This document shows, one piece after another, positions 45,357 to 54,760 of a stretch of DNA of 64,000 nucleotides (position 1 is the first letter of the stretch; each line of letters opens with the position of its first letter). Below the pieces are notes generated by a model. The model did no database searches. It was not told the origin of the DNA and worked only from the letters and a program-made list of their open reading frames with translations. This DNA is from CAZNSX01 sp964575845 (GTDB taxonomy: Bacteria; UBA8248; CAZNSX01), in contig CAZNSX010000001.1 in assembly GCA_964575845.1 (NCBI GenBank), forward strand, positions 434,001 to 498,000, written 5' to 3'. Position numbers and translations under genes: made by a program.

Positions 45357-45920
45357 ATGTCTAGTGAAATTATGACCATCCGTCAACTCGCAGCTTACCT
45401 GCAGATGAGTCCCACTACCATCTACCATCTCGTCAACAAAGGAGAGTTGCCAGGTAGGAAGATAGGTGGGCAGTGGAGATTCATAAAAACCGAGATTGAC
45501 AATTGGATTGCTGGCAGCCGCTCCTCCTTTCCACTGGACATTCTCGTAGTAGAGGACGAGGAACCCGTGTGTGAGCTTTTTGTGAAATCCTTGGTCCCCA
45601 GAGGGCACAGAGTGGTCACGGCCCGCAGCGGCGAAGATGCCCTTCGACTGCTCCAATTCAAGCCTTTCGACCTCGTGTTCTTGGACCTCTTGCTACCGGG
45701 TGCGAGCGGGATTGAGATCCACCAAGAGCTCTCTCAGCTACCCCGCCCTCCCGAGGTTATCGTCATAACCTCCTTCACTTCTAGCCATCTGCTTGTAAAA
45801 GCTCTTGAGCTCGGCCTTCTCTCGGTTATTAAGAAGCCCTTCCGTATTGAGACAATCCTCCGGGCAGTCGAGAAGGTGGCACATGCAAGAGCAAGCGCTA
45901 TCAAGTCTGCTGAGAAATGA
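45357..45920 (+). CDS. Excisionase-type HTH fused to a response-regulator receiver domain
   Basis: This 187-residue protein has an unusual order: DNA-binding domain first, receiver second. Residues ~5-55 are a MerR/excisionase-like helix-turn-helix (TIRQLAAYLQMSPTTIYHLV, then KIGGQWRFIKTEIDNWI). Residues ~62-180 are a CheY-like receiver: acidic pocket VVEDEEP, phospho-Asp in LVFLDLLLPGASG, Thr in VIVITSFTS and Lys in VIKKPFR. All key residues are present. Most response regulators are receiver-first, so this is a reversed layout, though the combination is known in several environmental bacteria. It precedes an operon with a hybrid kinase and a receiver protein, and likely controls it. Confidence 0.87.
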   Translation: MSSEIMTIRQLAAYLQMSPTTIYHLVNKGELPGRKIGGQWRFIKTEIDNWIAGSRSSFPLDILVVEDEEPVCELFVKSLVPRGHRVVTARSGEDALRLLQFKPFDLVFLDLLLPGASGIEIHQELSQLPRPPEVIVITSFTSSHLLVKALELGLLSVIKKPFRIETILRAVEKVAHARASAIKSAEK

Positions 45921-46076
45921 GAGAGAAGGAAGGCCCTTCTTCCTAACTTGGCTGCTCCTGATACCTGAAAACGCTTACTCATTTTCATTTAATCGTTTTT
46001 ATTTCCGGCTGGGAGGGATGCCCTCGCATTCATGCATGGCATTTAGTCTCCCGTCGGCAAGGGAGGTTAAAGGCCA

Positions 46077-48884
46077 ATGGGAGTTCAGCCGAAGATCGTT
46101 GTAACAGATCATCGATTCGGGGAGATACGATATGAAGAAGAAATCCTACGGCCCCTAGCACCAAAACTTGTTCTCGGGACATGTGAGAATGAGGAGCAGC
46201 TTATCGATCTAACTCAGGATGCAGACGCAGTACTTAATTCTGCGATTCCGATCGGCGGCAATATTATCGAGCAGATGAAGAGGTGTAAGGTCATCGCATA
46301 TTACGGCACTGGAACCGACAGTATTGACATAACCGCTGCCACGGAAAGAGGAATCTATGTCACCAACGTTAGTGATTATTGCTCGCACGAGGTCGCAGAG
46401 CATACCATGGCCTTTATCCTTGCCCTTGCACGCAAGTTGTTGGTGTTCGACCCATCAGTGCGCGGGGGGAAGTGGCGCGAGGCCCTACCCCAGCCGATCC
46501 GTAGCCTGAAAGAGATGAAGCTTGGGCTCTATGGCTATGGGAAAATAGCCCAGGCAGTCGCGGAAAAAGCGGCAGGAATGGGTCTAGAGATTTTAGTGTG
46601 CTCCCGCCGACAAGTTCGTCCAACACCGCGAGTGAAGGGTGTTAGCTTTGAAAAGCTTGTTATGGAATCGGACTTTCTGAGTGTTCATACCGCCCTCACC
46701 CCTGAGACCCGGTGTCGGTTTGGGGAGCGAGAATTCCATATGATGAAGCCTGGGGCCTTCTTCATCAACACCGCCAGAGGTGGGCTAGTGGATGAGGAGG
46801 CGCTGGCCAAAGCACTCAGTGAGGGCTGGATTGCGGGGGCTGCGCTCGATGTCTTGACCCTAGAACCCCCAGAACCTAGCAATAGGCTGCTGAAACTCAA
46901 CTCCGTCATTCTCACGCCACATGTGGGGTGGTTCTCAGTAGATTCAAATCGTCGCTTGCGCGAGTCAGCGGCTCGGGAGGTATTGCGAGTCCTAAGCGGC
47001 CAGCAGCCCCTCTCGGCTGTTAATTTCAGTTCAATCGATCATTCAAGAGATCAAGTGGAAGAGAAGCCGCCTGAAGTAGCGGATAGGGCAATGGTGGAAA
47101 TAAGCAGGCGGGTCGTATTTGCTGATTGGGCCAAGCGGCGTCGCATCCGGGTGGCCGAATTTATCGTGCGCTATCTCGAAGCAATGGGAGTGGAGAAGAT
47201 ATTTGGAGTGCCTGGAGGATCCATCAGCCCCCTTTATCGGGCCATCGACAACAGCAGAATTAAAGATATCCTTACAAAGCATGAGGCGGGCGCCGCATTT
47301 ATGGCCGACGGCTATGCGCGGGTTAAGGGGAGACTAGGCGTATGCATGGCAACTACAGGCCCGGGCGCCACAAATCTACTCACCGGTGTTGCCTCTGCCT
47401 TTTCCGATTCCATCCCTCTCCTCGTCCTGACAGGCCAGGTTTCCACAGAGTATTTCGGAAAAGGAGCCTCGCAGGAGGCCTCGCCCGAGGGGGCGGACAT
47501 TGTCCAGATGTACAAGCAAGTGACTCGTTACAGCGGGCTGGTGTTTAAGGCGAGCAAAGCCCCGGAGCTGATTCGTAAGGCCCTGAGGCATGCATTGTAC
47601 GGCCGCACAGGGCCTGCACACCTGGCATTACCATGTGATGTGCTTCTCGAGGAGATAGAAGACTTGCCCGAATTCTCTCGGCGCCCAGGGCCGCTCCCTG
47701 CAACATTCGACCGGGAGGCCATCCGCGCCGCCGCCACATGGCTGCTCCGGGCCAAGCGGCCAGCAATGCTCCTCGGGCATGGCTGCGTGCTAGCCGACGC
47801 CTGCGATGAGGCACGCCGGCTTGCCGAGTCGCTGCGCGTCCCTGTGGCAACGACGCCCAAGGCAAAGGGCGCAATCCCAGAGGACCACCTCCTCTCTATG
47901 GGGTGTCTTGGTTTCTCAGGGTCGCCCTTGGCGGAATGGTATCTACTCTCTGGTGAGGTGGATGTGCTATTGGCCGTTGGGACATCCTTCAACGAATGGG
48001 CATCACGCGGTTGGAAGAAGGAGTTGGCACCCACGCATGCCCTTCTCCATGTTGATATCGACCCACATGAAGTCGGAAAGAATTATCCCGTCACGGTTCT
48101 GCTATGTGGCAATGCTAAGACTGTCCTGACGGAGCTCTTCTTTGAGATTCAGCGCCAACGCAATTGGCTGGAGCCTCACAGTAATGGACGCTTCGAAGAG
48201 CTAACAGAGGCGAGAGCGCGTGTGGGCATGGTTCGGGACCCCGGTGCCATGGAGTCCAATGCAGTCCCGTTGAAACCCCAACGACTCATGGCGGACCTAC
48301 GCGCCAGTCTCCCGCCCGAAGCCATGGTTTTCGTGGACGGTGGTGCTAACCGGGCCTGGGCGACTCATTACTTCCAAGCCCTTTCTCCCCGGACGTTCTT
48401 TTCTGCCACAGGCATGGCATCCATGGGATATGGGGTAGCTGCTGCCATCGGGGCAAAGTTCGCGGCTCCTGAGCGAATCGTGGTAGCCATCGTGGGGGAC
48501 GGTGGCTTTTTAATGAATGGGATGGAGGTGGCCACGGCGGTCGCTCACGGCAAGCAGGTAATCTGGGTTGTTTTGAACGACGGCCAGCTGGGCATGATCT
48601 ACCATGGTCGCCGGATGCTTGGCTACCCGACCATTTCCAGCCGCTATCCAAAGTGCGATCTGGCGAAGGTGGCGGAAGGGCTGGGTGCCCGCGGCATCCA
48701 CATCCGAGAACCAGGGGAGATTAACCCGAAATTGATCCGGGACATCGTCGAGGCGGGATATCCGACGGTACTCGATGTGCAAGTGGACCCTGAAGAGGCG
48801 CCTCCGATCGGTGCACGTGTTTCCTCGCTGAAGCATGGATTCGCTGAGGCGCCTGTGGAGGTGATGCAGCATGTCAAGGCTTAG
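46077..48884 (+). CDS. Fusion: D-2-hydroxyacid dehydrogenase + TPP-dependent acetolactate synthase-like enzyme
   Basis: This 935-residue chain joins two complete enzymes. Residues ~1-330 are an NAD-dependent D-2-hydroxyacid dehydrogenase: LGLYGYGKIAQAVA Rossmann loop, the Arg in INTARGGLVDEEAL, LDVLTLEPPEP with Glu, and LTPHVGWFS with His. After a ~30-residue charged linker, residues ~365-935 form an acetolactate synthase or benzoylformate decarboxylase-like TPP enzyme: VPGGSISPLYRAI, KHEAGAAFMADGYAR with the cofactor-activating Glu, and the TPP/Mg motif VGDGGFLMNGMEV...LND. Such a pairing could oxidise a 2-hydroxyacid and pass the 2-oxo acid to decarboxylation or carboligation; that is inference. 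Its 3' end overlaps the binding-protein gene by 14 bp. No frameshift is visible at the junction, so the fusion looks genuine. Confidence 0.88.
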   Translation: MGVQPKIVVTDHRFGEIRYEEEILRPLAPKLVLGTCENEEQLIDLTQDADAVLNSAIPIGGNIIEQMKRCKVIAYYGTGTDSIDITAATERGIYVTNVSDYCSHEVAEHTMAFILALARKLLVFDPSVRGGKWREALPQPIRSLKEMKLGLYGYGKIAQAVAEKAAGMGLEILVCSRRQVRPTPRVKGVSFEKLVMESDFLSVHTALTPETRCRFGEREFHMMKPGAFFINTARGGLVDEEALAKALSEGWIAGAALDVLTLEPPEPSNRLLKLNSVILTPHVGWFSVDSNRRLRESAAREVLRVLSGQQPLSAVNFSSIDHSRDQVEEKPPEVADRAMVEISRRVVFADWAKRRRIRVAEFIVRYLEAMGVEKIFGVPGGSISPLYRAIDNSRIKDILTKHEAGAAFMADGYARVKGRLGVCMATTGPGATNLLTGVASAFSDSIPLLVLTGQVSTEYFGKGASQEASPEGADIVQMYKQVTRYSGLVFKASKAPELIRKALRHALYGRTGPAHLALPCDVLLEEIEDLPEFSRRPGPLPATFDREAIRAAATWLLRAKRPAMLLGHGCVLADACDEARRLAESLRVPVATTPKAKGAIPEDHLLSMGCLGFSGSPLAEWYLLSGEVDVLLAVGTSFNEWASRGWKKELAPTHALLHVDIDPHEVGKNYPVTVLLCGNAKTVLTELFFEIQRQRNWLEPHSNGRFEELTEARARVGMVRDPGAMESNAVPLKPQRLMADLRASLPPEAMVFVDGGANRAWATHYFQALSPRTFFSATGMASMGYGVAAAIGAKFAAPERIVVAIVGDGGFLMNGMEVATAVAHGKQVIWVVLNDGQLGMIYHGRRMLGYPTISSRYPKCDLAKVAEGLGARGIHIREPGEINPKLIRDIVEAGYPTVLDVQVDPEEAPPIGARVSSLKHGFAEAPVEVMQHVKA

Positions 48885-50427
48885 CTGGTGGTTCCTGAAG
48901 CATCTTACTATTATTATTCTCGCAGTCTCTTCTGCTGGACAGGCAGCGGCGACATCTCCTGGAAAAACCTTGAACATTGCCGATATGACGGCACCTCCGC
49001 CCACCCTTGATCCCTATAAAGTCTATGGAACGCAGGCTCAGTCGTTTTACAGGCAAATCTTTGGCAACCTAATCGAGCGCGATGAGGCAGGCCGGCTTAT
49101 CCCGGCCCTGGCAGAACGTTGGCAGTATCTGGGCAAGAATATATGGCGTTTGAAAATTCGCCGCAATGTGTTCTTCCAAGATGGAAGGCGCCTTTCGAGT
49201 CGCGACCTAAAATTTTCCCTCGAGCGCCTCATCAGCCCTAGCTCCGTACGTTCTCGACGAAGAGACTTTTCTTTCATCGCCCGAGTTGAGGCCTTGAACG
49301 AGAACATAGTAGATATACATACCAAAGGGCCAGCGCCCACCCTCCCAGCTCGACTGGCCCAGTTCAGCATGGTCCTTCCGGAGGAAAGACTCCGCCGACA
49401 GGGTGAGGCGGCTTTCTTCAAGGATCCTATAGGAGCAGGACCTTTCCGCTTGATCAAACTGGATCAAGAAAAAGCAATCTTCCAAAGACACGATCGGTAC
49501 TACCGCGGGAGGCCACAGGTGGAGAAGGTGGTTTTCCATTTTATTAAGGACCCTCAGCGCCGCACAAAAATGCTTTACAGAGGAAAACTTGACCTATTGA
49601 CGAATGTGCGGCCCGCATTGACGAGGGAGATCGCGGCCTATCCACATGTTGCAATAGTCAAAAAGCCTGCCCTTCAGTTCACTTATGTTGTCTTCGATAC
49701 CCTTGCTCCAGGTCCTCTTCGCGATCCTCGAGTGCGCAGGGCACTTGCTCACTGGACTGACGTACCCAGTCTGATTCGCTATGTGGCGCACGGGAATGGA
49801 AGAGCTGTTGCAACCTTCGTAATGCCCCAAGAGTTCGGGTTCAATGGCAACCTGAAACCCTACACTTTCGACCCAGAGCGCGCTAAGAAGCTTTTGCAAG
49901 AAGCAGGTTACGCGAACGGCTTCACTTTGCCATCGCTCGCAAGCGATGAAGTGGAACCACTGGTGAGGGCCGTCGCTAGTCAGTGGGGACGTCTTGGGGT
50001 GAAATTGAATATTCGGGTGGCACCGCGCTCAGAAGCCATCCGCTTGTGGACCAGGACCCAGGATTTCCGGACCTACTTTTTTGCACCCACCAATCTACTC
50101 CTTGATGCGAGTTATCATCTTAGGTCGAAGCTGGATCCGCAGCATCCGGTTAACAGATTTCATAACTCCGAGGCGACCGAACTCGTCCGTAGTATGGACC
50201 AGATAGGCGACACTGCGGAAAGAGAGCAGGTTCTCAAGCGGCTTCAGGAAATCGTCCACCATGAAGTCCCTGCCATCACATTCTATCAGCGGATTAATAT
50301 CTATGCGGTGGCCGATAGAGTGAAGGGCTTTAGCGGTTATCCTGATACCATCTTGCGCCTCTATAAATTAAGGCTAATGTCTGATAGCGCCATCGGGAAG
50401 AATTTTGCGGAAGATAAAAGCCCATGA
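48871..50427 (+). CDS. ABC transporter solute-binding protein, family 5 (peptide/nickel type)
   Basis: This is a secreted or lipid-free periplasmic binding protein of 518 residues. An N-terminal signal peptide (FLKHLTIIILAVSSAGQAAA) is followed by the SBP_bac_5 opening TLNIADMTAPPPTLDPYKVY, then LAERWQYLGKNIWRLKIRRN and FQDGRRLSSRDLKFSLERL. This family binds peptides, nickel or sugars. No permease or ATPase genes follow. Instead the start overlaps the TPP fusion and the end overlaps a hybrid histidine kinase gene, so it may be a periplasmic sensor partner presenting ligand to that kinase rather than a transport component. Confidence 0.88.
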   Translation: MSRLSWWFLKHLTIIILAVSSAGQAAATSPGKTLNIADMTAPPPTLDPYKVYGTQAQSFYRQIFGNLIERDEAGRLIPALAERWQYLGKNIWRLKIRRNVFFQDGRRLSSRDLKFSLERLISPSSVRSRRRDFSFIARVEALNENIVDIHTKGPAPTLPARLAQFSMVLPEERLRRQGEAAFFKDPIGAGPFRLIKLDQEKAIFQRHDRYYRGRPQVEKVVFHFIKDPQRRTKMLYRGKLDLLTNVRPALTREIAAYPHVAIVKKPALQFTYVVFDTLAPGPLRDPRVRRALAHWTDVPSLIRYVAHGNGRAVATFVMPQEFGFNGNLKPYTFDPERAKKLLQEAGYANGFTLPSLASDEVEPLVRAVASQWGRLGVKLNIRVAPRSEAIRLWTRTQDFRTYFFAPTNLLLDASYHLRSKLDPQHPVNRFHNSEATELVRSMDQIGDTAEREQVLKRLQEIVHHEVPAITFYQRINIYAVADRVKGFSGYPDTILRLYKLRLMSDSAIGKNFAEDKSP

Positions 50428-53294
50428 ATATCATCTCCCGCTTTCGCTCGCTTTCTCTCACCGCAAAGCTATTCCTTTTGTTGCTCCCTTTGGCGACAGT
50501 TCCCTTCTTGGCTGTCATGGCGCAGTGGTATTTCATCACGCGCAGTGAGCTGGCAGAGGAGGCCAAGCGTGGGCTAGAAGCGCGATGGACGGTCGTGGAG
50601 CGGGAGCTCACTAGCTTCATCGGGAAGACCGAAACCAGGATTCAGGAGATATCAGAATCGCCTCTATTCGCTGATCTCTTTGGCTATTTAGAGTACGGCT
50701 TAAACGAAGAGGCAAGGAACGTCCAGGGCAAGATTGCAGAATACTTTATCGAGATATCAGCTCATGAGACGGTTTTTCGTCGCATCTGCGTTTCCTATAG
50801 TTCAGGTCTAAAGCAGCTAAGAGTAGTGCGGGGGGCATTGCAGCCCTCAGCCGAGCCCGTTGACAGCGATAAGTGTCCCCGCCCACAGGCCACCGATGGG
50901 TCAAGTATTATCACAGGCATCAAAGAGGCGGATGATGAGATCCAGCAAAGATTCTTACGCTTCACCATGCCATTACGGGACCGCTGGAGAGCGCCATGGG
51001 CCCAATTGACCTTTGATATCCCCTTTAGTGAGTTTTCCCTCCAACTTGCGAAGCTCCCCCTCCCTGATGAAGGTGCGGGCCTGATTATTGATGAGCGTGG
51101 GCGTGTCGTCGCATGTTCTCAGGGCGTGCGTCGAGACCGTACGGGAGACCTCTGCGCTAGTTTCACCTTACCCAACAAGTTTAGCGGGCGCGATATAGGT
51201 GAAGTATCAAAGGAGGCTCGTACAACGACCATTGACGGCCATGTAGTGGTTTCGCGGCGAATGCCCATGGAAGGTCTGGCATGGACTGCGGTCCTCCTCG
51301 TAACCACAGGGAGCTACGAAGCTCAGATGCGGCAGCTTGAATGGAGCAGTTTAATCGCGGGAACTATTTTCTTCATGGTTGCCGTCTGCGCGCTTTTACC
51401 GCTGAGCCGGCGCGCAACGGCTCCACTGCGGCGGCTCGAGGAGTTCACGCTTAAGATTGCTTCAGGGGATTTCCAGCAGAAATTGCCCTTTTTGGGCCGC
51501 GATGAGATCGGCCGCTTGGCAAGCGCTTTCAACGCGATGGCGCATTCTCTCACCACCCGCGATGCACGCCTCCGCAAGCAAGCCGCAAGCCTCGCTGCCA
51601 GGAATGAGGAGCTTACTGCTCTCAATAAGATAATGAGCAGAGCTACTATGAGCTTGAAACTCGACGAGCTCTTGCCGGGCCTCTTGGATCAAATTCTGTC
51701 CGTCATGAGCTTAAAGGCAGGAGCGATCAGGCTGGTAGATGAGGCGGAAGGAACCTTGCGTCTGGCAGCCCACAGGGGGCTTTCGAAGGAATATGAGAAA
51801 ATGCCCGAAACTATCCGAATCGGAGAATCAATTACGGGAAAGGTCGCAGTGACGGGGGAGCCGGTTTTCATCGAGGATGCCCAAACCGACCCTGCTGCTG
51901 AGAAGCTACTTATGCGGGTTCATTCGGCTGAGCCGCTCCGATGTTTCGCCGCGGTCCCTATTGTCGCCCACGAGAAGATAATCGGTGTGCTCTCTTTGGG
52001 GGCCACCGGTGATCGCACCTTCCGGCAAACGGATCTTTCAAGCCTTCATTCTATTGGCCTCGGTATTGGAGCTTGTATTCAGAATGCTCGCCTCTACCAG
52101 GATCTGGATGCCGCCTATAAACGGCTCAGGACAATTCAGGATCACTTAATCCAGGTAGAGAAGCTTTCAGCCTTGGGTCAGCTCATCGCGGGAGTAGCTC
52201 ATGAGATCAATAATCCTCTGACCGCCATTTTAGGCTTCTCGCAGCTCGTCCAGGCTAGGTTGACGAGCCCGGATCATGCGGAGGAAATCGAAATAATTAT
52301 CACCCAGACAGAGCGATGCGCAAGAGTGGTAAAAAAGCTCCTTGCTTTTGCCCGAGAAACGGAGAAGCGTGAAGAGGAGCTAGACTTAGCTGAGGTCATG
52401 AAGGATGCACTCGATCCGGCCAAGTTGAGCCTTTCGCTCCATAACATCGAGGTTTCATACAATGCCCTGAAGGGTGAGTGCATCGTCCTGGGCGACCGTT
52501 ACCAGCTTCAGCAAGTGTTCCTCAATATAATCACTAATGCTCAGGATGCAATGGAGGATCTAGAGCGCCCCCGGTTGCTCAAGGTTGATATCCGCTGTGA
52601 GGGCAGTGAGTGTGTTGTCAAAATTGCCGATAATGGCCACGGGATGGCGCCGGAGGTGCTAAGGAAAGTCTTTGACCCCTTCTATACAACAAAAGCCAGG
52701 GGTAAGGGGACAGGCTTAGGGCTCAGCCTTTCCTACGGTATTATCAAGGACCATGGCGGCGATATAGCAATTGAGAGTCAGACCGGCGCAGGGACGACGG
52801 TTAAGATTAGCCTTCCCCGAGTAGAGGCAATGGGGCAGGAGAAAAGAGCTGCGAAGCCTACAGATTCATGGCGGTCGCTTTCTGGCCGCCACATTCTCGT
52901 GGTCGAAGATGAGCTGACCATCCGCAATTACTTGGGGGACGCTCTCTCGCCGATTGGAGTCAAACTAACTCTGGCTGACTCCCTTGGAGAGGCTCGGAAA
53001 GCGCTTCGGGAGGCCACACCAGACCTTATCCTGGTAGATGTCAGGCTTCCGGATGGCGATGGATTCCTGCTTTATGAGGAAGTTACCGCCTCAGGTCTTG
53101 TCGGGCCGGAGCGGTTCGCGTTCATGAGCGGTGATATTGCAAGCGAGAAGACCCGGGAGCGACTGGAGAAGGTCGTTTGCCCTCATATACAGAAGCCGTT
53201 TGGGATCGAGGAAATCTGCCAATTTCTTTGCACATGTGTTGAGGGTGATGGCAGGGCGGAAAGAAAAGGAGAGCGTTCGGCCAGAGGCCAATAG
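50424..53294 (+). CDS. Hybrid sensor histidine kinase (periplasmic sensor-HAMP-GAF-HisKA-HATPase-REC)
   Basis: This is a 956-residue membrane kinase. TM1 (~13-35) and TM2 (~306-328) flank a periplasmic sensor domain of ~270 residues. HAMP follows (~329-385), then a GAF domain (~405-555, IRIGESITGKVAVTGEP). HisKA has the phospho-His in AGVAHEINNPLTAILGF. HATPase_c has N box NIITNAQDAME, G1 ADNGHGMAPEV and G2 GKGTGLGLSLSYGI. The C-terminal receiver has LILVDVRLPDGDG as the phospho-Asp site. All catalytic blocks are intact. It is translationally coupled to the binding protein (4-bp overlap) and followed 68 bp later by a stand-alone receiver. The ligand may come from the binding protein; that is inference. 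Confidence 0.95.
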   Translation: MNIISRFRSLSLTAKLFLLLLPLATVPFLAVMAQWYFITRSELAEEAKRGLEARWTVVERELTSFIGKTETRIQEISESPLFADLFGYLEYGLNEEARNVQGKIAEYFIEISAHETVFRRICVSYSSGLKQLRVVRGALQPSAEPVDSDKCPRPQATDGSSIITGIKEADDEIQQRFLRFTMPLRDRWRAPWAQLTFDIPFSEFSLQLAKLPLPDEGAGLIIDERGRVVACSQGVRRDRTGDLCASFTLPNKFSGRDIGEVSKEARTTTIDGHVVVSRRMPMEGLAWTAVLLVTTGSYEAQMRQLEWSSLIAGTIFFMVAVCALLPLSRRATAPLRRLEEFTLKIASGDFQQKLPFLGRDEIGRLASAFNAMAHSLTTRDARLRKQAASLAARNEELTALNKIMSRATMSLKLDELLPGLLDQILSVMSLKAGAIRLVDEAEGTLRLAAHRGLSKEYEKMPETIRIGESITGKVAVTGEPVFIEDAQTDPAAEKLLMRVHSAEPLRCFAAVPIVAHEKIIGVLSLGATGDRTFRQTDLSSLHSIGLGIGACIQNARLYQDLDAAYKRLRTIQDHLIQVEKLSALGQLIAGVAHEINNPLTAILGFSQLVQARLTSPDHAEEIEIIITQTERCARVVKKLLAFARETEKREEELDLAEVMKDALDPAKLSLSLHNIEVSYNALKGECIVLGDRYQLQQVFLNIITNAQDAMEDLERPRLLKVDIRCEGSECVVKIADNGHGMAPEVLRKVFDPFYTTKARGKGTGLGLSLSYGIIKDHGGDIAIESQTGAGTTVKISLPRVEAMGQEKRAAKPTDSWRSLSGRHILVVEDELTIRNYLGDALSPIGVKLTLADSLGEARKALREATPDLILVDVRLPDGDGFLLYEEVTASGLVGPERFAFMSGDIASEKTRERLEKVVCPHIQKPFGIEEICQFLCTCVEGDGRAERKGERSARGQ

Positions 53295-53362
53295 CGAGCA
53301 GGTGTGCGCTCTGTGGGCCGTGAAAGAGGGGGGGAAATAGGAGCCAGGATAAGGAGGGCGGA

Positions 53363-53734
53363 ATGGGGAGGATTCTGGTGGTAGATGACGAAGAGATCGT
53401 CCGCAAGGTCGTAGGTGACTTCTTATCCGAGCGTGGACACGAGGTCCACACGGCCGAAGATGCTCACACCACATTTGTCCTCATCGGGAAGGAGAGTCCA
53501 GATATTGTCGTCCTTGATATTTTCCTGCCAGACATGGGAGGACTGGAGCTACTCTTTCAGTTGAAGCAGCTTTCCCCTAAACTTCCAATCCTAATGATAA
53601 CCGGTCTTAGGGACATCGAGATCGCTAGGTGGGCGATGCAGCTTGGCGCATATGAGTTTGTGACCAAGCCCATTAACCTTCAACTCCTGCTCGAAGCAAT
53701 CGAATTTAAGCTCGCACAGGTGGGCCATAGATAA
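53363..53734 (+). CDS. Stand-alone response-regulator receiver protein
   Basis: This is a CheY-like receiver of 123 residues with no output domain. VVDDEEIVRKV is the acidic pocket, IVVLDIFLPDMGG the phospho-Asp, PILMITGLRD the Thr, and FVTKPINLQLL the Lys. It lies between the hybrid kinase and the EamA transporter on the same strand. It could shuttle phosphate from the kinase to the HTH-receiver protein at 45357 or to an unlinked regulator. Confidence 0.93.
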   Translation: MGRILVVDDEEIVRKVVGDFLSERGHEVHTAEDAHTTFVLIGKESPDIVVLDIFLPDMGGLELLFQLKQLSPKLPILMITGLRDIEIARWAMQLGAYEFVTKPINLQLLLEAIEFKLAQVGHR

Positions 53735-53758
53735 GCCCTAGATTCGGCAACCATCACG

Positions 53759-54637
53759 GTGGACAGCCTGCCTCCGCTTACGCTTGCATTGATTAGTGCA
53801 TTCGTCTACGGGGTGTCTCATATCTTCGCACGCCTGAGCCTCGAGGATCTGCATCCTGTGGCCGTTGCCTGCCTCTTTACGCTCGTCAACCTGGCGGTAG
53901 CAGCACCAATCGGTTTCGCAACCGTGCCTCTCGGAGCCTACTGTTGGCAAGGCCTCATAAGTTTTGCCCTGATGGGCCTCGTTGGCTATGCCGGTCTCCG
54001 CGTCCTCTTTGCTCTTGGCATCCGCCTTTTAGGTGTGAGCCGGCATGCGCCAGTGGCTGGTATTTACCCGTTATTTGCAACTATAGGGGCCTTGCTCCTT
54101 TTCGGTGAACAGCCAGCCCTGAGTGTATGGGGAGGCACAGGCTTAATTGTGGGTGGCATCATCTGGCTCGCTCATGGGCCAGACGGGGAAACCTGGAAGC
54201 GGAAACACCTTGTCCTACCTCTTCTTCAAGCCATCGTTCGCACGATTGGCGCCCTTTTTCGAAAATTAGGGCTCCTTTACATGAACACCCCAATGCTCGC
54301 TATCGCTATAGGCGGAATCTCTGGAGGTGCTTGCCTTTTAGCTTATGCCTGGGTTTGTCGCGTGGATAAAAGCATGCGCCAATACAGTCTGAACGGTCTA
54401 TTCTTCGGCATCATGCTCGGTTTAACCAACACCCTGGCGCAGTATCTCTACACTCTCGCGCTCAGCCGCGCAGACATCTCGCTTGTCATCCCTATTATCA
54501 GCACTGCGCCTCTTTTTACAATCCTACTGACCATGATTTTCCTGAGGCGCATTGAGCGCGTGGGACGTGAAGCGCTCTATGGGGGGATTCTAGTCGTGCT
54601 AGGCACTATTATTATCACTCTCACCCAACAGCGTTGA
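53759..54637 (+). CDS. EamA/DMT-superfamily transporter
   Basis: This is an inner-membrane permease of 292 residues with about ten hydrophobic segments in two EamA repeats (ALISAFVYGVSHIFARLSL, then YPLFATIGALLLFGEQ; the second repeat ends YGGILVVLGTIIITL). The superfamily exports or imports metabolites; its substrate here is unknown. It starts at GTG, 24 bp after the receiver gene, and ends the signalling operon. Its job may be efflux of the compound that the operon senses or processes. Confidence 0.88.
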   Translation: MDSLPPLTLALISAFVYGVSHIFARLSLEDLHPVAVACLFTLVNLAVAAPIGFATVPLGAYCWQGLISFALMGLVGYAGLRVLFALGIRLLGVSRHAPVAGIYPLFATIGALLLFGEQPALSVWGGTGLIVGGIIWLAHGPDGETWKRKHLVLPLLQAIVRTIGALFRKLGLLYMNTPMLAIAIGGISGGACLLAYAWVCRVDKSMRQYSLNGLFFGIMLGLTNTLAQYLYTLALSRADISLVIPIISTAPLFTILLTMIFLRRIERVGREALYGGILVVLGTIIITLTQQR

Positions 54638-54709
54638 GCGTTTAAGTTGGTCTTTATTGCAGGGATACTGGATGCAATATGATAAAATTTGGATGGATTT
54701 AAGTGAGAA

Positions 54710-54727
54710 ACCTTCAATATTGAAGGT
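54710..54727. promoter_or_regulatory. Perfect 18-bp palindrome
   Basis: ACCTTCAATATTGAAGGT is fully self-complementary, between the EamA gene and repeat copy 2. It could be an operator for a dimeric regulator. No gene start lies close by, so its target is unclear. Confidence 0.5.
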
Positions 54728-54760
54728 AGAGACAAGGGAGAAAATCTGGCTCCTCGATTC

